This document shows positions 24,642 to 32,022 of a stretch of 37,515 nt of DNA, one piece after another. This DNA comes from Pseudomonadota bacterium. GTDB lineage: Bacteria > Pseudomonadota > Alphaproteobacteria > Rhizobiales > Beijerinckiaceae. The stretch's first letter is position 1; each line of letters opens with the position of its first letter. A program made the position numbers and the translations under genes. Where the stretch lies: positions 1 to 37,515 of the forward strand of contig JAJXYV010000055.1 of the NCBI GenBank assembly GCA_021780435.1, in the 5' to 3' direction. Below the pieces are notes generated by a model, which saw only the letters and a program-made list of their open reading frames with translations, had not been told where the DNA came from and ran no database searches.

Positions 24642-27600
24642 ATGCTCGCTCTCGTCCGAATCGCGCTCAAGCGACCCTATACGTTCGTCGTCATGGCGAT
24701 GCTGATCGTCATCTTCGGCGTGATTTCCTGGATTCGGACGCCGACCGATATTTTTCCGGCCATCCGCATCCCTGTCGTCGCGGTCGTCTGGACCTATAAC
24801 GGCTTGCCGCCGGAGGACATGTCGGGCCGCGTCGTCTATTATTACGAACGTTCGATCAGCTCCACGGTCAACGATATCGAGCATATCGAATCGCAATCCA
24901 TGGCCGGCTACGGCGTCGTGAAGATCTTCTTCCAGCCGACGGTGAACATCAACGCCGCCCTCGCCCAGATCACCGCGGCCTCGCAGACGGTTCTCAAGCT
25001 TCTGCCGCCAGGCATCACGCCGCCCTATGTGCTGACCTTCAACGCGTCCAGCGTGCCGGTGATCCAGCTCGCGCTGTCGAGCACCAACCTGCCGGAAGCC
25101 AAGATTTTTGACTTCGCCCAGAACATGATCCGGCCACAGCTGGCCACGGTCGCCGGCGCCGCCGTGCCTTCGCCCTATGGCGGCAAGGTGCGTCAGGTGC
25201 AGATCGACGTCGATCAGGGCAAATTGCGGTCCTACGGCCTGTCCGCGCAGGACGTTGTGGCCGCGGTCGGCAATCAGGATCTGATCATTCCCGTCGGCAC
25301 GCAGAAGATTGGCGACAAGGAATATGTCGTCCAGTTGAACGATTCGCCGGAAACCATCGAGGCGCTCAACGATCTTCCGATCCAAACGGTGAATGGCGCG
25401 ACCGTCACGATCGGCAACGTCGCCTTTGTCCATGACAGCAATCCGCCGCAGATCAACATGGTCCGCGTCAATGGCTCGACCGCGGTGCTGATGTCGATCG
25501 TCAAGGCCGGCTCGGCCTCGACCCTCGACGTGATCAACGGCGTCAAAGGGCTTCTTCCGCTCCTGCATGAGATGTTGCCGGAGTCCCTCAAGCTCGTGGC
25601 GGTCGGCGATCAGGCGCCCTTCGTCGTGGGCGCGGTGCACTCGGTGATTTTCGAGGGCGTCCTCGCGGCGGTGCTCACGGGCATGATGATCCTCGTGTTC
25701 CTGGGGAGCTGGCGCTCGACCGTCATCATCATCATCTCGATCCCGCTCGCGATCCTGACCTCGATCGCGGCGCTCGCGGCCACCGGCGAGACCATCAATG
25801 TCATGACGCTCGGCGGCCTGGCGCTCGCAGTCGGCATCCTGGTCGACGACGCGACGGTGACGATCGAGAATATCAATTTCCAGCTGGAGCAGAAGAAGGA
25901 GATCGAGGCGGCGATCATGGACGGCGCGCGCCAGATCGTCATTCCGGCGACCGTGTCGCTGCTCTCCATCTCCATCGTCTTCGTGCCGATGTTCAGCCTT
26001 GGCGGCATTTCCGGCTATCTTTTCCGTCCGATGGCCAAGGCGGTCGTCTTCGCGCTGATCGGCTCCTATATCCTGTCGCGCACCCTGGTCCCGACCATGG
26101 CGAACTATCTGCTGGCCGGTCACGCCCATGACCCGAGCAAGCCGCCAGAGGGTTTTTTCGGACGGTTCCAGCATGGTTTTGAGGTGCGGTTCGCAGCGGC
26201 CCGGCGCGGCTACGAAGGCCTTCTCGCCGCCGCCATGCGCCGGCGCAAGCCCTTCGTCGCCGGTTTCCTCGGCTTCGTCCTGGTTTCGCTGCTTCTGGTT
26301 CCGTCGCTGGGTCAGAACTTCTTTCCCGATGTCGAAACGGTTCAGCTGAAATTGCATGTGCGCGGCCCGACAGGCCTGCGCATCGAGGAAACCGGCCGGC
26401 TGTTCACCCGGGTCGAGATCGCGCTCAGGGGCATCGCGGGCCCAGGCGTCGTGTCCTCGATCGTCGATAATATCGGCATGCCGGTCAGCGGCATCAATGC
26501 GGCCTATGGCAATTCCGGAACGATCGGATCGGCGGATGGCGATATCCTCATCACGCTCGAGGACGGCCAGGAAAAGCACAGCGTAGAGCTTGTGCGCATC
26601 TTGCGCGAGAAGCTCCCGGAATTGTTTCCCGACGCTACCTTTTCCTTCCTGCCGGCGGACATCGTCACGCAGATTCTCAACTTCGGCCTGCCTGCGCCGA
26701 TCGACGTCCAGGTCATCGGCAACAACCGCGCGGCCAATCGCGAACTTGCCAACAAGCTGCTCAAGCGCATCGCCATGGTGACGGGCGTCGCCGACGCCCG
26801 CATCCAGCAGCCCTCCGATCAGCCCACCATTAAGGTCGACGTCAATCGCATTCTGGCGAACAGGCTGGGCGTCACCGAGAGAGATATTGCGACCTCGTTG
26901 CTGATCACGCTTGCCGGTTCGATCCAGACCAACCCGGTTTTCTGGCTCAATCCGAAAAATGGCGTATCCTACCCTGTCGTGACCCAGACGCCGCAATATT
27001 GGATGAAGTCGCTGCAGGATTTGGCCCGAATTCCTGTGTCTTTCGGCAAGTCGCCGCAAATTCTCGGCGCCGTCGCCGAGATCAGCCGCACCGAAACCGA
27101 CGCGGTCGTGTCCCATTATTCGGTTCAGCCGGTGATCGACATTTTCGCCAGCAACAGCGGCCGCGATCTTGGATCGGTTTCCGGCGATATCCGCAAGATT
27201 CTCGATGAATTCGAATCGCAGCGGCCGCGCGGCACGCAGATTGTCCTGCGCGGCCAGACCGAGACCATGAACTCCGCCTACACCCAGCTTTACGAAGGTC
27301 TCGCCCTCGCGGTGGTGCTCATCTATTTGCTGATCGTCGTCAATTTCCAGTCCTGGCTCGATCCTTTCGTGATCATCACGGCCTTGCCGGCGGCGCTGGC
27401 GGGCGTGACCTGGATGCTGTTCGCGACGCGGACGACGCTCTCCGTGCCGGCCCTGACCGGCGCTATCATGTGCATGGGCGTCGCGACGGCGAATTCGATT
27501 CTGGTCGTGAGCTTCGCCCGCGAACAGTTGGCCGAGGGTCTCGAGCCTTTCGCCGCGGCCTTGCAGGCGGGCGTCGGCCGGTTCCGTCCTGTCCTGATGA

Positions 27601-27791
27601 CCGCTCTGGCGATGATCATCGGCATGGCGCCGATGGCCTTGAGCGCCGAGCAGAACGCGCCGCTTGGTCGGGCCGTGATCGGCGGTCTGATTTTCGCGAC
27701 TGTGGCTACCCTGATCTTCGTTCCCGTGGTATTCGGCATCGTCCATTCCAGAGGGGCGGAGCATTCCAACGAGGCGTCCAATGAAACATGA
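24642..27791 (+). CDS. RND efflux transporter permease subunit
   Basis: A 1049-residue inner-membrane RND pump, the energy-coupled part of a tripartite exporter. It has the duplicated layout: a TM helix at residues 10-30, a large periplasmic loop starting PTDIFPAIRIPVVAVVW, six further helices, and a second repeat from about residue 540. TM4 has the proton-relay pair D402-D403 (GILVDDATVTIENI). In TM10 the segment reads GVATANSILVV, so Ala950 occupies the place of AcrB Lys940. The TM11 arginine (FRPVLMTALAMIIG) is kept. It begins the operon pump-adaptor-outer membrane protein, the reverse of the usual adaptor-pump order. Substrate unknown: drug, solvent, lipid or metal. Confidence 0.93.
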   Translation: MLALVRIALKRPYTFVVMAMLIVIFGVISWIRTPTDIFPAIRIPVVAVVWTYNGLPPEDMSGRVVYYYERSISSTVNDIEHIESQSMAGYGVVKIFFQPTVNINAALAQITAASQTVLKLLPPGITPPYVLTFNASSVPVIQLALSSTNLPEAKIFDFAQNMIRPQLATVAGAAVPSPYGGKVRQVQIDVDQGKLRSYGLSAQDVVAAVGNQDLIIPVGTQKIGDKEYVVQLNDSPETIEALNDLPIQTVNGATVTIGNVAFVHDSNPPQINMVRVNGSTAVLMSIVKAGSASTLDVINGVKGLLPLLHEMLPESLKLVAVGDQAPFVVGAVHSVIFEGVLAAVLTGMMILVFLGSWRSTVIIIISIPLAILTSIAALAATGETINVMTLGGLALAVGILVDDATVTIENINFQLEQKKEIEAAIMDGARQIVIPATVSLLSISIVFVPMFSLGGISGYLFRPMAKAVVFALIGSYILSRTLVPTMANYLLAGHAHDPSKPPEGFFGRFQHGFEVRFAAARRGYEGLLAAAMRRRKPFVAGFLGFVLVSLLLVPSLGQNFFPDVETVQLKLHVRGPTGLRIEETGRLFTRVEIALRGIAGPGVVSSIVDNIGMPVSGINAAYGNSGTIGSADGDILITLEDGQEKHSVELVRILREKLPELFPDATFSFLPADIVTQILNFGLPAPIDVQVIGNNRAANRELANKLLKRIAMVTGVADARIQQPSDQPTIKVDVNRILANRLGVTERDIATSLLITLAGSIQTNPVFWLNPKNGVSYPVVTQTPQYWMKSLQDLARIPVSFGKSPQILGAVAEISRTETDAVVSHYSVQPVIDIFASNSGRDLGSVSGDIRKILDEFESQRPRGTQIVLRGQTETMNSAYTQLYEGLALAVVLIYLLIVVNFQSWLDPFVIITALPAALAGVTWMLFATRTTLSVPALTGAIMCMGVATANSILVVSFAREQLAEGLEPFAAALQAGVGRFRPVLMTALAMIIGMAPMALSAEQNAPLGRAVIGGLIFATVATLIFVPVVFGIVHSRGAEHSNEASNET

Positions 27792-28965
27792 CATCGCCTC
27801 AAGCGCGCCGGACAACAATGTCCGCAGCCGCCTTTATTCGCCGTGGCTCTTCGTGGTTGTCGGCGGCGTTCTTGCGCTCTTCGTGGCTTATTCCTTCATT
27901 CACCGCGCGGACAACGAGAAAAATCTCGCGAATTGGACTCGCGAGCGCGCGATCCAGAATGTGGCCGTCGTCGAGCCGCATACCGACCCGCACCCGGAGG
28001 TATTCTCGCTTCCGGGCAAGATTTCGGCCTGGTACGAAGCGTCGATCTACGCGCAGATTTCAGGCTACATCCAGATCTGGAAGACAGATATCGGCGCCAT
28101 CGTCAAAAAGGGCGAACTGCTCGCGATCGTCGATACGCCCGAACTCGACGATCAACTGGCCCGGGCCAACGAAGAGTTGAATCGCGCGCAGGCCGCGCTG
28201 GAGCTCGCCAAGGTAACGGCCGAGCGCTGGGCAGCGTTGCGCCAATCCTCCGCGGTGTCCAAACAATCGGCTGATGAAAAGTCCAGCGACGCGCAGGTCA
28301 AGCTCGCCGATCTTGGCGCGGCCCAGGCTAATCTTGATCGCCTCAAATCCCAAAAGGCGTTCGCCCAGATCGTCGCGCCCTTCGATGGCGTTGTGACGGC
28401 GCGCAATATCGACATCGGCTCTTATGTTTCGCCGAGCCACAACGCCAAGCCCCTGTTCAAGGTCGCCGACATTCACGCCGTGCGTGTTTATGTCGATGTT
28501 CCGCAAATCTATTCCGCTCGTATGGCGACGGGGATGAAGGCGACGTTCACGACCCCGCAGTGGGGCGATCGGAAGTTCGACGCCAAGATCTCCACGACGT
28601 CCAATGCGATCGGCGAGGGGACCGGCAGCCTCCTCGTCGAACTGGATACGCCCAATCCGGACGGCGCTCTCTTTCCCGGCTCGTACGCTGACGTGCATTT
28701 CGAGCTGCCGGCGGATCCCAATCAGTTGCGAATCCCCGCCAGCGCGCTGTTGTTCGACGAACATGGGGCGCGGGTGGCCACGGTGGACGACAAGAATCGG
28801 GTAAAATTCAAGCCGGTCGTCATCGCCAAGGACCTGGGCGCGGAGATCGTGCTCGCTTCGGGGGTGGCTCCGCATGACCGCATCATCGACGATCCGCCGG
28901 AAACGTTGATGGACGGGGATGAGGTCCGGATTCAGGAAGACTCTCGCACAGGCGCCAAGGGATGA
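27781..28965 (+). CDS. RND efflux periplasmic adaptor subunit
   Basis: A 394-residue membrane-fusion protein linking the pump to the outer-membrane channel. One N-terminal anchor helix (WLFVVVGGVLALFVAYSFI, about residues 22-40) and no lipobox. The lipoyl halves are visible as YAQISGYIQIW and IVAPFDGVVTARNIDIGSYV, separated by a coiled-coil hairpin (about 115-190, rich in Ala/Glu/Gln/Lys). Beta-barrel and membrane-proximal domains follow. Its start overlaps the pump gene by 11 bases and its end overlaps the next gene by four. Confidence 0.92.
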   Translation: MKHDIASSAPDNNVRSRLYSPWLFVVVGGVLALFVAYSFIHRADNEKNLANWTRERAIQNVAVVEPHTDPHPEVFSLPGKISAWYEASIYAQISGYIQIWKTDIGAIVKKGELLAIVDTPELDDQLARANEELNRAQAALELAKVTAERWAALRQSSAVSKQSADEKSSDAQVKLADLGAAQANLDRLKSQKAFAQIVAPFDGVVTARNIDIGSYVSPSHNAKPLFKVADIHAVRVYVDVPQIYSARMATGMKATFTTPQWGDRKFDAKISTTSNAIGEGTGSLLVELDTPNPDGALFPGSYADVHFELPADPNQLRIPASALLFDEHGARVATVDDKNRVKFKPVVIAKDLGAEIVLASGVAPHDRIIDDPPETLMDGDEVRIQEDSRTGAKG

Positions 28966-30476
28966 TGCGCGGCACTTTGATGAAAAACGCGCTACGGGCC
29001 GGGATTTGCGGCGCCGCTTTGGCTTTGGCGGGTTGCGATTTCGCGCCGCGTTACGCATCGCCCGCGGTCGCCGCCCCCGAAAAGTTCAAGGACCTTGCGC
29101 CGCCCAACGGGCGCGCGACGGTGACCGAAGATTGGTGGCGCGGCTTCCACAGCGCGGATCTGGACAAGCTTCAGGCGCATATCGAACTCGACAATCCGGA
29201 TTATGCGGCGGCGCTGGCGCGCTACGAGCGCGCCAAGGCGATCCTCGATCTGACGAATTCCGCGATGTTCCCCATCGTCAGCGGCGCGCCGGAGATCAGT
29301 TACAACAAGCAGTCCGCAACGCGTCCGCTGCGCTCGGCGGACCAGCCGACTTTTTACGGCGCCAACCAGTTGTTCGGCCAGCTGAGCTGGGAAATCGACT
29401 TCTGGGGTCGAATCCATGACCTGGTGACCGCCGCGAAGGCGGGCGCGCAGGCGAACGACGATTTGCTCGCCGCGACCAGGCTGGCGCTCCACTCCGCCCT
29501 GACGCGAACCTATATCGCCTTGCGCGGGGCCGACGCGCAGGCCGCGCTTCTGGCGCGCACGATCAAGATCTATCAGGACGCGCTGGATCTGACCCAGGAG
29601 CGATTGAAAGAGAATATCGCGCCGCCGATCGATGTGGAGCGCGCCAAGGTGCAATTGGCCAATGCGGAAGCGTCGGCGGCCAACGTCGCCCAGGAGCGCG
29701 CCCGGCTGGAAAATGCCCTTGCCGCCATTGCCGGTCAGAATGCCTCTTTGTTCAGGATCGCGCCTTCGGCCAATCAGCCGGCGACGCCGCACCCGCCCCG
29801 CGCCGCGCCCGCCAGTCTGCTGGTGCGCCGTCCGGATGTCGCGGCGAAGGAGCGCCTGCTCTATGCGGCGAGCGAACGCATCGGCGCCGCGAAGGCGGAT
29901 TTTCTGCCCCGATTCCTGATTCTGATGTCCGGCGGCACCCAGTCGACCAGTCTCGATCTGCTGAATTTCCATAACTCCTTGTGGAGTTATGGCCCTGGAC
30001 TTTCGATGCCGATCTTCGACGGTGGGCTGAGGCAGGCGGAACTTGACGCCGCGCGCGCCGATTTCAAGACGGCGGCCGCCGACTACAAGGCTTCCGTGCT
30101 TTCGGCGTATCAGGAAGTCGAGGACGCGCTCGCCTCGATTCACTGGTTTTCCAAGGAAAGCGCAGCGCTGACAAAGGCCGCCGACGCCGCGCAGAAGGCG
30201 TTGGACATGTCGATGAGCCTCTACAAGGATGGCGCGGCGTCATCGCTCGACGTCATCACCTCGCAAACAGCGGCGCTGGACGCAGAACGGGCTCAACTCG
30301 CTGTCCAGACCCGACTGCTGGAGCAATATGTCGACCTAATGGTGGCGCTCGGCGGGGGGTGGACCGGTCAGGCGCCGCCGCCTGAACCGCCGCTTCCGCC
30401 GCCAATCGCGCTTGCGGGGCCGCAGGGACAGGATCCTGTCGAACTGGCGCCGGCTGCCGCGCAGGCTCAAAAATAA
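28962..30476 (+). CDS. efflux outer-membrane lipoprotein (TolC/NodT family)
   Basis: A 504-residue outer-membrane factor. The N-terminus is a lipoprotein signal with lipobox LALAGC, lipidated Cys25. Two repeats of the outer-membrane efflux domain follow, with the typical LSWEIDFWGRI segment, the long helices of the periplasmic tunnel, and LLVRRPDVAAKERLL at the start of the second repeat. The C-terminal tail is Pro/Ala-rich (PPPEPPLPPP) and probably unstructured. ATG 28962 overlaps the adaptor stop (ATGA); ATG 28980 is a plausible alternative at the signal peptide core. It completes the tripartite exporter. Confidence 0.92.
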   Translation: MMRGTLMKNALRAGICGAALALAGCDFAPRYASPAVAAPEKFKDLAPPNGRATVTEDWWRGFHSADLDKLQAHIELDNPDYAAALARYERAKAILDLTNSAMFPIVSGAPEISYNKQSATRPLRSADQPTFYGANQLFGQLSWEIDFWGRIHDLVTAAKAGAQANDDLLAATRLALHSALTRTYIALRGADAQAALLARTIKIYQDALDLTQERLKENIAPPIDVERAKVQLANAEASAANVAQERARLENALAAIAGQNASLFRIAPSANQPATPHPPRAAPASLLVRRPDVAAKERLLYAASERIGAAKADFLPRFLILMSGGTQSTSLDLLNFHNSLWSYGPGLSMPIFDGGLRQAELDAARADFKTAAADYKASVLSAYQEVEDALASIHWFSKESAALTKAADAAQKALDMSMSLYKDGAASSLDVITSQTAALDAERAQLAVQTRLLEQYVDLMVALGGGWTGQAPPPEPPLPPPIALAGPQGQDPVELAPAAAQAQK

Positions 30477-30498
30477 ACGCGATTGATACGCGATTGAC
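30477..30498 (+). repeat. two direct copies of an 11-bp sequence
   Basis: ACGCGATTGAT at 30477 is followed without gap by ACGCGATTGAC at 30488, in the 33-base gap between the outer-membrane factor and the cysteine-rich gene. Two adjacent 11-base copies are one helical turn apart, a common geometry for response-regulator half-sites. Confidence 0.4.
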
Positions 30499-30509
30499 AG
30501 GGGGGTCCG

Positions 30510-30905
30510 ATGGGGCGGTGCGACGAGTGCCTGTTCTGGAAAATGGCGCGGCCGACCGAGGGCTGGTGCCGGAAATATGCCCCGAAGCCGGCTTCGGAGG
30601 CTGATCGTGTCGCCCATTGGCCGACGACGCACGGCGCGCAAGGCTGCGGCGAATTTGTCGAAATCACGACGAAATTCGATTTTGTCTTTTGCGGCCAGTG
30701 TCGTTACTGGCAGAGTTCCGCCACAGGGATTCAGCCTGTGGATCGACTCGACAAGCCGGCTCAATGGTGGGCCCACGCCGGCCATTGCATCCGTTACGCG
30801 CCGGAACCTATATCCGAACCTGGGCCGCGCGCGTTCTGGCGCGCGACGCATCATACGGATGGATGTTCGGAAGGCGTGCTGCGCCCAACAGTCGACGAGT
30901 CGTGA
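30510..30905 (+). CDS. cysteine-rich protein with duplicated four-Cys motif (unknown function)
   Basis: A 131-residue protein with no signal peptide or membrane helix. It contains two copies of one pattern: C4-x2-C7-x12-C20-x25-C46 and C61-x2-C64-x28-C93-x25-C119. Each copy has an aromatic pair (FW, YW) after the CxxC, then C-x2-YAP-x-P and a W-x2-TH motif before the last Cys (H41 and H114). Such sets usually bind zinc or another thiophilic metal. Single-copy relatives with a CxxCxxW start and a THxxxGCxE-like end occur as uncharacterised bacterial proteins, to my recollection. AGGGGGG lies just before the ATG. It follows the efflux operon by 33 bases and may be co-transcribed with it. The function is unknown. 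Confidence 0.75.
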   Translation: MGRCDECLFWKMARPTEGWCRKYAPKPASEADRVAHWPTTHGAQGCGEFVEITTKFDFVFCGQCRYWQSSATGIQPVDRLDKPAQWWAHAGHCIRYAPEPISEPGPRAFWRATHHTDGCSEGVLRPTVDES

Positions 30906-30989
30906 AGGTCGACGCGATCCGCCGACCTTCCTGACTCGCTCTTTCTTTTCCCGTCAGGCGTGGATCGAGGCTTGCCCTCGCGGCGGGCG

Positions 30990-31319
30990 TCAATCGCAGA
31001 CCTGTAAATAGGGATGACGAAATTCCCAATTTGTGTTGACGACGCGCTGCCGCCAGACACAGCCCTTCGGGCCTGAATGGGTGGCGTAAACGGTCATCTT
31101 GTAATCCTGAGGATCGCGGCCATACCAACTCAGATACTGGTGTGGGTCAAAGCGATATTGCCCGGCGTTCCAGTACGCTCCCGGATCGACGGGTCCGGGG
31201 TCGCCGGTCCAGTAAGACTGCCCGTCCACGATTTTCATGCCCGCGGAAGCGGGAGCCGGGATCAACAGGATCATCGTCGCAAACGCGGCGAATTGTGCAA
31301 ATCCGACCACGCGTTTCAT
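30990..31319 (-). CDS. small secreted hypothetical protein
   Basis: A 109-residue protein with a clear signal peptide (residues 1 to about 26, AAFATMILLIPAPASA then GMKIV). The mature part of about 83 residues is rich in Tyr, Trp, Asp, Gly and Pro (SYWTGDPGPVDPGAYW, YLSWYGRDPQDYKM) and holds two cysteines (GCVW and the penultimate VCD) that could form a disulfide. AGGAGG nine bases before the ATG fixes the start. I do not recognise a family. It is convergent with the cysteine-rich gene. Confidence 0.75.
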   Translation of the reverse strand: MKRVVGFAQFAAFATMILLIPAPASAGMKIVDGQSYWTGDPGPVDPGAYWNAGQYRFDPHQYLSWYGRDPQDYKMTVYATHSGPKGCVWRQRVVNTNWEFRHPYLQVCD

Positions 31320-32022
31320 TTCCTTCGCCTCCTGTTTGGCGCGCCGAGCCTTGACCCGGTGCGGGTTGGCGTTTCTGTCGGCGGGCGTTCTGGCGGAGTA
31401 AGCCGGAAGAAGCGCTCGATAGCTGGATAATCGCCGCTAACTTTGGCTAATCCTTGGCCGCGGCGACTAAAATAAAATTTAGAAAGACCAAAATGTCCGA
31501 GAGGCGTTTTCGCCCTGCGCCTGCCACGAGAATGCCCGAATTGGCAGATTGCGGCGCGCGGCGACGGCGATCGACTTTATCGGCTAGCCGGCTTGCTTTC
31601 GAAAATGACGTGAATAGTCGCAAGAGAGATGGTCGATCGGCAAAATGCGCGATGTATATTTGCTGTGGCTAACGTATTATCGCTGGCCCTGCCAGCTGCG
31701 CCCCGTTTATGACGGTTCGATGACGGCGCGATATGCAGCAAAACGATTCGTCATCGCGATTTTATGTTTATCGATGAGTCTATCGTTAGTTGATCGCTCA
31801 ACTATTGCAACGGCGCAACACTGGACGCCTTTATGGCGAAAACGAGCCGAATTCGCGTCGTCGCGCATTGCCAGCCGCAGCGCGAGCCAATATCCCATAA
31901 CTAATCCGGGAGCGCCCACGCTCTCGTGATCGGATTTCAACTCGGCAGCGACGCTGCGGAGCAACCGACAGGGTCCTTGGGCGTAACCTCGCTCAAGACG
32001 GCTCTTGCAAATGGAGACGGGC
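31320..32022. promoter_or_regulatory. long leader/intergenic region before the first porin
   Basis: About 700 bases between the divergent secreted-protein and porin genes, less GC-rich than its surroundings in 31440-31900. No open frame in it is convincing; one frame (ATG 31720 to 31929) begins with a hydrophobic stretch but has no good ribosome site and no recognisable product. An inverted repeat TAGTTGA-TCGC-TCAACTA lies at 31787-31804. Porin genes often have long regulated leaders or small-RNA targets, and a small RNA could be encoded here, but none can be delimited. Confidence 0.5.
31787..31804. repeat. 18-bp inverted repeat upstream of porin 1
   Basis: TAGTTGA-TCGC-TCAACTA, perfect seven-base arms around four bases, about 220 bases before the porin start in a relatively AT-rich stretch. 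Candidate regulator site or RNA hairpin. Confidence 0.45.

Noticed and set aside
24639-27818. A very long antisense open frame covering the RND pump gene
   Set aside because: It mirrors the codon pattern of the real gene in GC-rich DNA; its product is Arg/Asp/His-rich with no domain, while the plus frame is a clear RND pump.
31645-31929. Open frame with a hydrophobic N-terminal stretch that could be a small exported protein
   Set aside because: No ribosome site at a sensible start, no recognisable product, and the end is low in protein-like composition; kept only as a note on the intergenic region.
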